A DNA stretch of 64,000 bases from Actinacidiphila oryziradicis. Its GTDB lineage: Bacteria; Actinomycetota; Actinomycetes; Streptomycetales; Streptomycetaceae. Below are positions 43,840 through 51,959 of the stretch, in pieces. The position numbers were made by a program, and so were the translations under genes. The notes under the pieces were generated by a model. That model was not told the origin of the DNA. It did no database searches and saw nothing but the letters and a program-made list of their open reading frames with translations. The stretch spans positions 1 to 64,000 of the forward strand of contig NZ_SUMC01000034.1 in the NCBI RefSeq assembly GCF_005047355.1, in the 5' to 3' direction. Position 1 is the stretch's first letter, and the number at the start of each line of letters is the position of its first letter.

Positions 43840-44400
43840 ATGTCGACAGGGATCCTCATCGTCATCATCGTGGCCGTCGTGGTCATCGTGGCGCTGGTCG
43901 CGATGGCCCTGCGGACCATGATGCGGCGCCGGCACCTGCAGGAGCGGTTCGGATCGGAGTACGAGCGCACGGTCGACGCCGAGCACAACCGCCGAGCAGC
44001 CGAGCGCGAGCTGAATGAGCGGGAGCAGCGGCACCAGGACCTGAAGATCAGGCCACTGCCCTCGACCGTCCGGAGCCGTTACGCCCAGGACTGGAACAGC
44101 GTGCAGGAGCACTTCGTGGACAGCCCGGACCGGGCGGTGAGCGAGGCGGACCAGCTCGTGAACACTCTGATGAGCGAGCGCGGCTACCCGACCGAGGGAT
44201 ACGAGCAGCAGGAGCGCGACCTCTCGGTCGAACACGCCGAAACGCTGAAGCACTACCGCATCGCCCATGAGATCAACGGGCGCGTCGGCGGCGGAGACAG
44301 CTCGACGGAAGAGATGCGGAACGCGATGATCCACTACCGCGCGATGTTCGAGGCGCTGTTGAAGGACGACGCCGCCTCGTCGGGCGGAGGCCGCTCTTGA
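43840..44400 (+). CDS. Membrane-anchored protein with shared C-terminal domain (paralogue A)
   Basis: 186 residues; GGAGG is 6 nt before ATG 43840. One N-terminal helix (GILIVIIVAVVVIVALVAMAL) and a basic stop RTMMRRRHLQERFGSEYERT put the rest in the cytoplasm. A Glu/Arg coiled coil (about 40-75) leads to a domain with YAQDWNSVQEHFVDSPDRAVSEADQLVNTLM and a C-terminal HYRAMFEALL. The same domain ends the next gene's product. It is a familiar small actinobacterial protein without known function. Likely co-transcribed with the next gene (45-nt gap). Confidence 0.78.
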   Translation: MSTGILIVIIVAVVVIVALVAMALRTMMRRRHLQERFGSEYERTVDAEHNRRAAERELNEREQRHQDLKIRPLPSTVRSRYAQDWNSVQEHFVDSPDRAVSEADQLVNTLMSERGYPTEGYEQQERDLSVEHAETLKHYRIAHEINGRVGGGDSSTEEMRNAMIHYRAMFEALLKDDAASSGGGRS

Positions 44401-44445
44401 GCGCCGCAGTCACACGACAGTCACCACACAACTGAGGTGAGGTAC

Positions 44446-45054
44446 ATGCAACGAGAAGGCGGATTCGGGCAGCGCGGGGCAGCCGCGCCCGCCGAAAAGG
44501 CCCTGTCCACCGAGGACATCGCCCAGACCGAGACCGAGACCAAGACCCCCCAGGCCGAGACCGGGAGCAAGACCCAGGCTGAAACGACCCAGGACCGCGC
44601 TCAGGAGCAGCCCGCAAGGTCGGGTGGCCCGGCTGGTGGCCCGGCCGCGGCCCGGGACGCCGAGGGCGCGGAGCCGAGGACCCGGACGGCTGACACGGCC
44701 GACACGGCAGGAGACAAAGGCAAGCCCGAGGCTGCATCGGTCGAACGGAGCACGGCCTCGGACCAGTCGTCCCGCGAGCCCGAGGCCGAGCCGCTCCTCG
44801 AATCGAAGAGGGCGGAGGACCTCCGTTCCCGGTGGCAGGAGATCCAGGGCGGGTTCGTCGATGACCCGCAGGCGTCGGTGCGCGCGGCGGACGGGCTCGT
44901 CGCCGAGGTGATGCAGCTGCTCGCCACCACGTTCGCCGACCACAAGCAGGGGCTCGAAGGCCAATGGCACCGGGGTGAGGAGGTTCCCACCGAGGATCTG
45001 CGGGTAGCGCTGCGGCAGTACCGGTCCTTCTTCGTCCGTCTCCTCAGCACCTGA
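44446..45054 (+). CDS. Soluble protein with shared C-terminal domain (paralogue B)
   Basis: 202 residues; GAGGTGAGG precedes ATG 44446. The first about 120 residues are disordered (Ala/Glu/Thr-rich). The C-terminal 80 match the preceding protein: RSRWQEIQGGFVDDPQASVRAADGLVAEVMQLL against the FVDSP/AD.LV block, ending in LRQYRSFFVRLLS against IHYRAMFEALL. No signal or membrane helix. The pair probably acts together, one at the membrane and one free. Function unknown. Confidence 0.78.
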   Translation: MQREGGFGQRGAAAPAEKALSTEDIAQTETETKTPQAETGSKTQAETTQDRAQEQPARSGGPAGGPAAARDAEGAEPRTRTADTADTAGDKGKPEAASVERSTASDQSSREPEAEPLLESKRAEDLRSRWQEIQGGFVDDPQASVRAADGLVAEVMQLLATTFADHKQGLEGQWHRGEEVPTEDLRVALRQYRSFFVRLLST

Positions 45055-45104
45055 TACCTGCTCAGAGTTCCCGGAGGTCAGAGATCCCGGACGGCGGCGG
45101 CCCA

Positions 45105-45130
45105 GGGGGCAGCGCCGCGGCGCTGCCCCC
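45105..45130. terminator. Terminator hairpin
   Basis: A 26-nt perfect palindrome, GGGGGCAGCGCC-GC and complement, 50 nt after the paralogue B stop and directly abutting the end of the converging 70-residue gene. Confidence 0.82.
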
Positions 45131-45131
45131 C

Positions 45132-45344
45132 TCACCGGGACCGCTGCGGCGGGGCGTCCGGAGGGGACCGGTACACCCGGACGCTTCCGATCAATTGGGG
45201 CAGGTGGATACAGAGGACGGCGATAGCGGCGTCCTCGCTTATCTGGCGTGGATCAAAGGCGAGGCGGACCCGCTCTCCTAAGTCCCGGTACATGAGGGCA
45301 ACCCCGTCATCAAGGCGAGCGCTCTCCACGTGGACGTCAGTCAC
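45132..45344 (-). CDS. Small hypothetical protein, 70 residues
   Basis: GTG start at 45344 with GAGAGGAAAGGA upstream. The product VHVESARLDDGVALMYRDLGERVRLAFDPRQ... has balanced composition and normal codon bias. No family is recognised. It lies downstream of the XRE gene on the same strand, 164 nt away, and may be its target. Confidence 0.55.
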   Translation of the reverse strand: MTDVHVESARLDDGVALMYRDLGERVRLAFDPRQISEDAAIAVLCIHLPQLIGSVRVYRSPPDAPPQRSR

Positions 45345-45508
45345 GTCCTTTCCTCTCCCGTCCGTTCCCGTATCGGCGGGAGCGGACGCGGATTCGGTCA
45401 GCGCGAGATCTGGTCACTCTAGGGGGGTTTCCGAGGATTCCCCGAATAGGCGCGTCGGAACTGCGCCCGTCATCTTACTCTTGGCGTCATCCTCTGCGCG
45501 TCATCGTA

Positions 45509-45943
45509 TTATTCCGCGATGGTCTCGTTTTCGTCATCGTTCCAGCGTTCGGCCACGGCCTCTGCCCGGGGTGCCCGGTCAACGTTGCCGTTGCTGTTGC
45601 CGTCGCAGGCGGGCATCAAGTGGCGCAGCAGCGTCGCGGGTGCGGGTGCGTCAAGCTCTTCCTGCTTGTAACCGATGACTTGCCAGTGAGCGGCGGTCGC
45701 CACGACTTCGCGGGGCAGGCCCAGCCCGACCGCGAAGGCTGACACCAGGCGTGGTTCGACCTTGTAGCCCTCGCCGTTGATGATTTTCCCGAGCAGTGAC
45801 TTGCTCGGTGACCAACCGGTCCCGGGGTCGACGGCGAGCGTGGCGAACTCCCGCGTGCTCCACCGCTTGCCTCTGCCGACGACGGACTTGACCAACTCGG
45901 TCAGTGCGTCCCGCTGTCCCGGCTGCTGCTCACCCACTTGCAC
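45509..45943 (-). CDS. XRE-type helix-turn-helix regulator
   Basis: 144 residues from a GTG. The DNA-binding part is REFATLAVDPGTGWSPSKSLLGKIINGEGYKVEPRLVSAFAVGLGLP (about residues 30-77), a lambda-repressor fold close to those of Streptomyces BldD-like small regulators. The tail is Asp/Glu-rich. It is divergent from an ECF sigma gene, with repeated ATGGACAG boxes between them. Confidence 0.82.
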   Translation of the reverse strand: MQVGEQQPGQRDALTELVKSVVGRGKRWSTREFATLAVDPGTGWSPSKSLLGKIINGEGYKVEPRLVSAFAVGLGLPREVVATAAHWQVIGYKQEELDAPAPATLLRHLMPACDGNSNGNVDRAPRAEAVAERWNDDENETIAE

Positions 45944-46080
45944 CGCCTTACCCCCGGTCGGATGACCACTCGAACAGTCAATTTATTTCGTATTGGAATG
46001 CGCAGGTCAAGGCTTCGGCCGCAATGGAACCGTTGGTCATTCTCCATGATCAAGGCGGTGTGCACGTGTATTTGCAAGAG

Positions 46081-46124
46081 ATGGACAGCTTACTGATCGA
46101 TCGACTGTCCATGTTTATGGACAG
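46081..46124. promoter_or_regulatory. ATGGACAG repeat cluster, candidate operator
   Basis: ATGGACAGCT occurs at 46081-46090 and 46117-46126 in direct orientation, with its complement CTGTCCAT at 46105-46112. The last two form a perfect 8-bp inverted repeat around GTTT. It lies between the divergent XRE gene and the ECF sigma gene, 60 nt before the latter. Confidence 0.55.
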
Positions 46125-46188
46125 CTGAGTTCCGGCTGTGCTTAGCTGTGTGCCCACGATCGCGGACGATCATAAAAGAACGGCATGA

Positions 46189-46806
46189 GTGAATGAGGTG
46201 ATGCCGGTGGTGCACGTTCGCGCGAGCGCCGCCTTTCGGGTGTCCGGAAGTGAACCCGTCCTTGTGACGCGGGCTCGCAACGGTGATCGAGAAGCTTTCG
46301 CCATTCTTTATGACGAACATCAGGCAGCAGTGCACCAGTACGTGTACCGGCGGGTGCGCGGAGATCGCTATCTCGCCGACGACCTTGTCAGCGAGACATT
46401 CCTGCGCGCGTTGTGCCACATCGGTTCTTTCGCCTGGCGGCGGTGCGGTGTCCGCGCCTGGTTGATCACCATCGCCCGCAATCTCGTCGCCGATCACTAC
46501 AGATCCTGGCCTTCGCGATGCGAGGTTTCCATGTACGAGGTGCCCGAGTCCGGACAGACCGCAGCCCGCAGCCCGGAGGACCAGGTCCTCGACGCGTTCG
46601 AGTACCGCCGGCTCCTGGCGGCGGTGGCCGGTCTGACCTCCCGTAAACAGACCGTCGTATCGCTGCGTTACTGGCGTGACCTGCCTGGTCGGCAGGTCGC
46701 ACGGAGGATGGGCTGCTCGGTAGGGGCCGTCAAGTCGCTGCAGCACCGCGCGACATGCGACCTTCGCAGTGCCATGAGGACTCGCGAGGTCGGTGAACTC
46801 GCATGA
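46189..46806 (+). CDS. ECF-family RNA polymerase sigma factor
   Basis: 205 residues from GTG 46189 (an ATG at 46201 is also possible; neither has a well-spaced ribosome site). Region 2 is ILYDEHQAAVHQYVYRRVRGDRYLADDLVSETFLRAL, then VRAWLITIARNLVADHYRS; region 4 is LTSRKQTVVSLRYWRDLPGRQVARRMGCSVGAVKSLQHRA. No anti-sigma factor is adjacent. It overlaps the next gene by four bases. Confidence 0.92.
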   Translation: MNEVMPVVHVRASAAFRVSGSEPVLVTRARNGDREAFAILYDEHQAAVHQYVYRRVRGDRYLADDLVSETFLRALCHIGSFAWRRCGVRAWLITIARNLVADHYRSWPSRCEVSMYEVPESGQTAARSPEDQVLDAFEYRRLLAAVAGLTSRKQTVVSLRYWRDLPGRQVARRMGCSVGAVKSLQHRATCDLRSAMRTREVGELA

Positions 46807-47556
46807 GCCGGATCCGTCCCCGGTTCCACCGGCCGCCGCCCGCCCTGTTCCCGGGGCCCGCCGGGCCCGGTGAGCGTCTCGCCCTGCCGTCGCGGGTCAC
46901 GCCCCTGAAGCGCACCGCCACGGGATGGGCCCCGGCGGACGCCGCCTACGGACCCTCCACACCGGCCCCGCCGCCGAACAGCCGGCTCGAACAGGCGGCC
47001 CTGGCGTGGGCCCTGGCCTGCGCCCGGGCACGCCGCACGGCCGCCGATCTGGCGGCGGCCTACAGCGCCCACCCCGATGTGGTGTCCGTGACGGCGGACG
47101 GTGACCAGGCGGTTGTCGCGGTACGGATCACAGAGCTACGAGCCTGGTACGTCTGGCGGGCCGCGATGGGGGCCCGCGCCGAGGACGTGGTCTTCTACGA
47201 GGACGCGTGCGTCGCCGTCGGCGGGAACGACGGAGTACCCCTGCAGGTCGTCGGCTTCGGCGTCCCCCTGCTGCTGGACGCCGTGGCTGCCGTACCGGCT
47301 GTGGGATCAGGTCTACGATCTCGCGGCGTCGCACCAGGACGCGCAGGGCAACCACTGGCAGTACGACGGGGACCAGGCGTCCGACGGAGTTCCCCTGCTT
47401 TCCCTGGCCGGCAGACCGGAACCGTGCCGGATCACGAACGTCGTCGAGCAGGCAGGGCCGCTCGTCGCACTGCGCCGCGCCCACGGTCCCGTGATCCGCG
47501 GCGCGGCAGCCGCCGTCGGCGCGGTCAGTGCTGACAGCACAACAGGGGCGACATGA
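46803..47556 (+). pseudogene. Uncharacterised sigma-linked gene with a frameshift
   Basis: Codon bias and coupling show one gene in two frames. From ATG 46803 the protein reads through EDACVAVGGNDGVPLQVVGFGVPLLLDAV, then should continue as LPYRLWDQVYDLAASHQDAQG in the next frame to a TGA that overlaps the following ATG by four bases. Removing one G at 47285-47286 joins them into about 250 residues. The original frame instead reaches an Arg-rich nonsense tail. It is either a lesion or a sequencing error. Family function is unknown; it travels with ECF sigma factors in Streptomyces (recollection). Confidence 0.78.
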
Positions 47557-47819
47557 TGTTCGGACTCGTACCCAGCCGTCGGTACAGAATCACCGTCACG
47601 CAATACGAGAACACCGTCCGCGAGCTCAACCAGGTGCTCGTGGACGCGTACAGCGACCACTTGAACGATCTGGCCCAGGCCGAGCGCGCCCGCCTCCGCC
47701 TCACCACCCGCCTGGAACGCGCCGTCCGGGGCTGCGACCGCTACCGCGCCGAGTCCGCCTCGCACCTGTACCTGGTCCGGTTCCTTTGCGGCTACCTCGT
47801 TGACGCGGACCCGCCCTAG
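47553..47819 (+). CDS. Small helical hypothetical protein, 88 residues
   Basis: Starts at ATG 47553, coupled to the previous gene by ATGA. RRYRITVTQYENTVRELNQVLVDAYSDHLNDLAQAERARLRLTTRLERAVRGC is a single long helix or coiled coil, ending in SHLYLVRFLCGYLVDADPP. No motif is known. It is the third gene of the sigma-factor operon. Its TAG stop touches the left inverted repeat at 47820. Confidence 0.7.
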   Translation: MMFGLVPSRRYRITVTQYENTVRELNQVLVDAYSDHLNDLAQAERARLRLTTRLERAVRGCDRYRAESASHLYLVRFLCGYLVDADPP

Positions 47820-48035
47820 GCCCTGTCCGGGCGGTCTCCGTGGGAGAAGGAGCGGGGTCTGGTGCCTGCGATCGCAAGGCGGAGGAAGGAAGCGACGCGA
47901 TGGGGGTCCCCCTGCTCGACCGGAGCCGAGAGCTTGGTTGGGGAGGTGCCCCCGGTGCCAGGGCACGCGACGCCGCGGAGATCGCCCTGACCGGGCCTGG
48001 CGGCGAGGATCGTACGCGGGATGCCCGGACAGGGC
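47820..48035. mobile_element. Possible MITE or small IS remnant
   Basis: A 216-bp block bounded by perfect 13-bp inverted repeats GCCCTGTCCGGGC (47820-47832) and GCCCGGACAGGGC (48023-48035). The interior has a G/C-run palindrome (GGGGGTCCCCC ... GGTGCCCCC, 47905-47955) resembling dispersed Streptomyces repeats. No transposase frame or clear target duplication is visible, so a mobile origin is only suspected. Confidence 0.35.
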
Positions 48036-48042
48036 ATCCCGC
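48016..48042. terminator. Hairpin 1 of a tandem pair
   Basis: GCGGGATGCCC-GGACA-GGGCATCCCGC: an 11-bp perfect stem at the right end of the suspected MITE. It is a probable terminator of the sigma operon. Confidence 0.65.
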
Positions 48043-48052
48043 CCCAAAAGCA

Positions 48053-48098
48053 GGGCAGCCGGCCGGATTCCCACTCCAGTCCGTCCGGCCGGCTGCCC
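48053..48098. terminator. Hairpin 2 of a tandem pair
   Basis: GGGCAGCCGGCCGGA (48053-48067) and its complement (48084-48098) form a perfect 15-bp stem around a 16-nt loop. Confidence 0.7.
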
Positions 48099-48187
48099 GC
48101 CTTCGGCCGTCCGCGCGCCCGACGCGCGCGTATGGCCGGGCGGGCCGGGAACGGCGTGTTTGGCGCGAGGCACGCCGCTCCGTCCGG

Positions 48188-48418
48188 ATGACGGAGCCAT
48201 GGCCCGGGAGCCGCCCCTGGACGCCGTCCGAGGTCCGGGGGCGGCGACGCCGCACCCTGAGCGGCTACCAGCGCGGAATCGGCGAGCAGGACGGACGCGG
48301 CCGCGCGCCGGACTGGGTGTTCAACGTGGCCGTCTGCCTCAACAGACCTTCCGACGCGACCCTTCGACAGGTCGAGTCCGTCCTCGGGGCCATCAGCTTC
48401 GGCGGCAGTACCGGTTGA
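48188..48418 (+). CDS. Small hypothetical protein or gene fragment, 76 residues
   Basis: The frame from ATG 48188 has coding-like bias in its last 50 residues (YQRGIGEQDGRGRAP, then DWVFNVAVCLNRPSDATLRQ). The first 20 residues are Arg/Pro-rich and doubtful. There is no good ribosome site, so it may be the 3' remnant of a longer gene interrupted by the block to its left. Family not recognised. Confidence 0.4.
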   Translation: MTEPWPGSRPWTPSEVRGRRRRTLSGYQRGIGEQDGRGRAPDWVFNVAVCLNRPSDATLRQVESVLGAISFGGSTG

Positions 48419-48606
48419 ACCGGTCTCAATATGAGGCCCCGGCGCGTGCGCGGGCCGGAGGCGCGCCCGTATGGTAGGCGTTCGCGAGGTACGGCGGAGC
48501 GGGCCGGGCGCTTCCGCTTGACGGGAGCCGCCCGACATCGGGTCGCCCGCCGCACGTTCGTCACCTGCCGCCGCTTCAGCCCACCTTGCCAGGAACCGGA
48601 TCTCAT

Positions 48607-50223
48607 ATGACCGCAATCCCCGTGCGCACCGCCGACGTACCGTCCCCGTCCCCGTCCCCGGAAGCAGCGCCGGACGGCGGCGCCCAGCCGGGCGCACGGG
48701 AGGACCTGCGCACCTACGCCGAGCTCGGCGGCTTCACGCTGAGCGCCCAGACCCACCCGTGGTACGCGGCCGTGGACACCATCGGCAGCCCCGAGGAGGC
48801 CCGCGCCGCATCAACCGTCCTAGCGGAGCTGCGCGGACGCGACCTGCTCGCCGTCCGCGACGCCGCGACCCGGCTGGCCGAAGGGACGGCCCTCGGCACG
48901 ACTACCACCGTCGGCGCGACCAGCGGCGCCGTCGCGCTGCTGCAGCGCGTACGGGACACCCTGACGACGCTGCGCCCCACAGCCTACGAGGCCGATCTGG
49001 ACGCCCTGGCCGCCGCCACGGCGAACGCCAAGTTCTCCTGGATACGACGTCGGAGCATCCCCAGCCAGGCGCGCGGCCTCGCCCTCTCCAAGCGGATCCG
49101 CCGGGACGCCCTGCACACCGCCCTCGTGGCCGCCGCCGCCGCGCGTACGGAGTGGACCGCGCTCGCCGCGGAAGGCGGCCACCCCGCGCTTCCGTCCGAC
49201 GCCGCCTTCCTGGAGGACGCCGGCCGCGCCACCGAGGCCGCCGGTGCGGGCCTGCGCGAACTGGGCCGCCTCCTGGCCGATCCCAGCCTGGAGACCCTCT
49301 CTTTCGACGACCTCGCCGCCCGCCTCGAAGGCCTCGCGGCCGACGAGGGCACCCTCTACCGGCTGCCCACCCTCCGGACACTGCGCGACCGCCTCAGCGA
49401 GCACGGGCTCACCGACCTGCTGGCGGAACTCACCGCCCGCCGCGCCGACGCCGCCGAAGCGGAGGCCGCGTACGGCGCCGACCGCGCCGAGGAGGCTGTG
49501 GCTGCGGTCGAGACCGCGCCGGTCCCGGAAGCGACGGCGGCCCCGATGGCCGAGCCGGAGCCGGAGGTCGCTGCTGCGGCCGAGGCCGCCGCTATGGCCG
49601 ATCTCGGCGAGCCGGAGCCGGAGGCTGCTGTTGCGGCCGAGGCGGCCCCTATGGCCGAGCCGGAGCCGGAGGCTGCTGTTGCGGCCGAGGCGGCCGCTAT
49701 GGCCGAGCCGGAGCCGGAGGTTGCTGCTGTGCCCGAGGCGGCCGCTAGCGATCTCGGCGAGCCGGAGCCGGAGGCTGCTGTTGCGGCCGAGGCCGCGCCC
49801 ATGGCCGAGCCGGAGCCGGAGGTCGTTGCTGCGCCCGAGGCCGCCGAGCCCGAGGCGTCCGCGCTCACCGAGCCCGCCGAGCCCGAGGCGTCCGCGCTCA
49901 CCGAGCCCGAGGCGGCCGAGCCGGAGTCGGAGTCGACTGAGCCCGAGGCGGTCGAGGCCGCCGAGGTCGTCGAGGCCGCGGCGAAGGCCCAGCGGCTGCG
50001 GCGGCCCCGGAAGCCGTCCCTGACGCCGGGGCGTCCCATCACCGCGTACTCGGCGAGTGAGCTCGCCGGCCTCGTACGGTGGATCGACAGCGACTTTGTC
50101 GAGCGGACGGACGACGAGCTCCTCCGCGCCGCCATGAAGGAGCTCGGCTTCGCCCGGATCGGTCCGCGTATCAAGGAAGCCCTCGGCGCTGCGGTTGCCG
50201 AGGTCCGGGGATCCCAGGCCTGA
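48607..50223 (+). CDS. Repeat-rich protein resembling non-helicase parts of DUF4011-type helicases
   Basis: 538 residues from ATG 48607. Residues 30-290 are helical (LRTYAELGGFTLSAQTHPWY..., LSKRIRRDALHTALVAAAAAR). Residues 300-450 are AEPEPEAAVAAEAA repeats. A C-terminal 65-residue domain reads LAGLVRWIDSDFVERTDDELLRAAMKELGFARIGPRI. From memory, the N-terminal and C-terminal parts resemble accessory regions of large DUF4011/AAA superfamily I helicases, but Walker motifs are absent. It may be a stand-alone partner or a derivative of such a gene. Preceding bases contain no clear promoter. Confidence 0.65.
   Translation: MTAIPVRTADVPSPSPSPEAAPDGGAQPGAREDLRTYAELGGFTLSAQTHPWYAAVDTIGSPEEARAASTVLAELRGRDLLAVRDAATRLAEGTALGTTTTVGATSGAVALLQRVRDTLTTLRPTAYEADLDALAAATANAKFSWIRRRSIPSQARGLALSKRIRRDALHTALVAAAAARTEWTALAAEGGHPALPSDAAFLEDAGRATEAAGAGLRELGRLLADPSLETLSFDDLAARLEGLAADEGTLYRLPTLRTLRDRLSEHGLTDLLAELTARRADAAEAEAAYGADRAEEAVAAVETAPVPEATAAPMAEPEPEVAAAAEAAAMADLGEPEPEAAVAAEAAPMAEPEPEAAVAAEAAAMAEPEPEVAAVPEAAASDLGEPEPEAAVAAEAAPMAEPEPEVVAAPEAAEPEASALTEPAEPEASALTEPEAAEPESESTEPEAVEAAEVVEAAAKAQRLRRPRKPSLTPGRPITAYSASELAGLVRWIDSDFVERTDDELLRAAMKELGFARIGPRIKEALGAAVAEVRGSQA
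49540..49965 (+). repeat. Coding minisatellite (Glu-Pro-Glu-Ala)
   Basis: Imperfect units of 45-54 nt based on GCCGAGCCGGAGCCGGAGGC repeat within the gene at 48607, all in frame. The copy number is probably variable between strains. Confidence 0.85.
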
Positions 50224-50236
50224 ACGGGCCGGACTT

Positions 50237-50279
50237 GAGGCCCCGGGCCCGGGGGTGAAGCTCCCGGGCCCGGGGCCTC
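50237..50279. terminator. Bidirectional terminator
   Basis: A perfect 17-bp stem GAGGCCCCGGGCCCGGG with its complement and a 9-nt loop, between the converging 538-residue and VOC genes; its end touches the VOC stop codon. Confidence 0.88.
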
Positions 50280-50646
50280 AGCCGTGCGCCGTGTCGATGA
50301 CGCAGAAACGGTTTCCCTCGGTGTCGGCGAGGACGATGAAGTCGGCGTCCTCGGGATAGAGGTCCCAGTCGACCTCTTCCGCACCGAGGGCGATCAGCCG
50401 GGCGACCTCGGCGGCCTGGTCGGCCGCGTCGCCGGCGTACAGGTCGAGGTGGATCCGCGGGTGCTCCTGCACCGGCGTCTCGCTCAGGCCCAGCGCGAGC
50501 GCGGTACCAGGACCCTGGGAGGGGACGAGGACCACCCAGTCGTCCTCCGGCTCCTCCCGGGGCACGTAGTCCAGCGCGCGCATCCAGAATTCGGTGGCGC
50601 GGCGCACATCGCCGACGCCCATGATGACCGTCCCGATACTCAGCAT
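50278..50646 (-). CDS. VOC-superfamily (glyoxalase/dioxygenase-like) protein
   Basis: 122 residues in two beta-alpha-beta-beta-beta modules: GTVIMGVGDVRRATEFWMRALDYVPREEPEDDWVVLVPSQGPGTALALGLSETPVQ, then RIHLDLYAGDAADQAAEVARLIALGAEEVDWDLYP and the end FIVLADTEGNRFCVID. The His and Glu expected at VOC metal sites are partly present (HLDLY; EGNRFCVID). The substrate is unknown; related proteins include bleomycin-type binders. Monocistronic. Confidence 0.88.
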   Translation of the reverse strand: MLSIGTVIMGVGDVRRATEFWMRALDYVPREEPEDDWVVLVPSQGPGTALALGLSETPVQEHPRIHLDLYAGDAADQAAEVARLIALGAEEVDWDLYPEDADFIVLADTEGNRFCVIDTAHG

Positions 50647-50777
50647 GCGCCGATTCTCCTACGGCTGGACCGCCCCGGGCGGCCCAATGATCCAGCGGGC
50701 AGTGACAAGAGGTGATAGTCGTATAACCGTCCGTCATGTCACGTCATGTCATGCTAGCTCGCACGGGGAGTCACCGG

Positions 50778-51917
50778 ATGCGCCGTACACAAAGCCTGGC
50801 AATGGCGGCCAGAAGGGCCGTCGGTATCGTCGCCGTCGTCGTTCTCGTTCCGGCCCTGCTGGCCGCCGCCCCACCGCCGGCCGGGGAGCCGGAGCAGCAC
50901 GACATCCCCTTCGCCTCCCGCTATGCCGCCGACCTGCACGGTGGAATCGTCCGCACCGGCAATTCGGTCGTGACCTGCGACGAAGCCCTCGATGAGTACC
51001 GAGTACCCGGGACGGCCACGTGCGCGGACGCCCGCAAGGGCATCGGCCGGGGCATCCTCAACAACAACTACCAAATGAAGTACGTCAACACCGACCCCGG
51101 TGCCACCGGCCCGGGCGGCGTCCCCATCCGCTCCGCCAGCGAGGCCGCCCTCCGCCTCCCGAGCGGTGCGAAGCGGATCGAGTACGCCCGCCTCTACTGG
51201 GGTGCGACGCGTGGCATGGACACCCTGAACGGCCCTCAGGTGCTGGGCCTGGCGCAGGTCCGGTCCGTCGCCCTCAAGATCCCTGGCGAAGGTTTCTACC
51301 GCACCGTCACCGCCGACAGCGACGTCGGCTACATGAAGGGCGAGATGGAGTACGGCTACCAGGCCACCGCCGATGTCACGGCCATCGTCCGCGCGGCCGG
51401 CGCGGGAAGCTATACGGTCGCGAATCTGAACGCGGTGGTGATGCCGTACGCCTGGGGCTCCTGGACCCTCGTCGTCGCGTACGAGAATGATCGCGAACCC
51501 CTTCGCCACCTCCACCTCTGGGACGGCTATCGCACCGTCAAAGTCGACTCACCGCCCGTCGTCCTCACCCTGGACGGCCTGGGAGTGCCGGCCGAGAGTC
51601 CGACCGGCGCCAAGCTGGACTACATCGCCTACGACGGCGACCGCACCCTCGGCGGGGAGCACGCCGAGGTGCGGTCCACGACCGGCGTGGCCACCCCGCT
51701 CTCCGGCCCCGACAATCCGGCCGGGGACCTGATGAACTCCACGGCCGATGGCATGTCCCGCACCCCGGCCGACGTCAACACCTTCGGCTATGACGCCGAC
51801 GAGTTCGACATCCACAACGCCGTGTCGCCGGGGGACACCGGGCTCACCCTCACCTTCTCCACACTGGACGACGGCTTCCAGATCGGCGCCGTCTACACAG
51901 CTGTGGACCGCAAGTGA
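50778..51917 (+). CDS. Secreted DUF3344-like surface protein
   Basis: 379 residues with ATG 50778 set by GGGGAG 8 nt upstream (a longer frame starts at 50736). Signal peptide at about 1-38. Mature part: PFASRYAADLHGGIVRTGNSVVTCDEA, ILNNNYQMKYVNTDPG, IEYARLYWGATRG, VANLNAVVMPYAWGSWTLVVAYEND, all typical for DUF3344/choice-of-anchor domains of surface or spore-coat-like proteins. No enzyme motif. Promoter near 50720. It converges on the AKR gene. Confidence 0.83.
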   Translation: MRRTQSLAMAARRAVGIVAVVVLVPALLAAAPPPAGEPEQHDIPFASRYAADLHGGIVRTGNSVVTCDEALDEYRVPGTATCADARKGIGRGILNNNYQMKYVNTDPGATGPGGVPIRSASEAALRLPSGAKRIEYARLYWGATRGMDTLNGPQVLGLAQVRSVALKIPGEGFYRTVTADSDVGYMKGEMEYGYQATADVTAIVRAAGAGSYTVANLNAVVMPYAWGSWTLVVAYENDREPLRHLHLWDGYRTVKVDSPPVVLTLDGLGVPAESPTGAKLDYIAYDGDRTLGGEHAEVRSTTGVATPLSGPDNPAGDLMNSTADGMSRTPADVNTFGYDADEFDIHNAVSPGDTGLTLTFSTLDDGFQIGAVYTAVDRK

Positions 51918-51959
51918 ACCCCGGTGCACCGTCCACCCGGCGGACCGGGCCCACGCGGG

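Noticed and set aside
45904..46128. A small frame with a TTA (bldA-type) codon
   Set aside because: It spans the divergent control region with operator-like repeats; no ribosome site. The TTA alone is not evidence.
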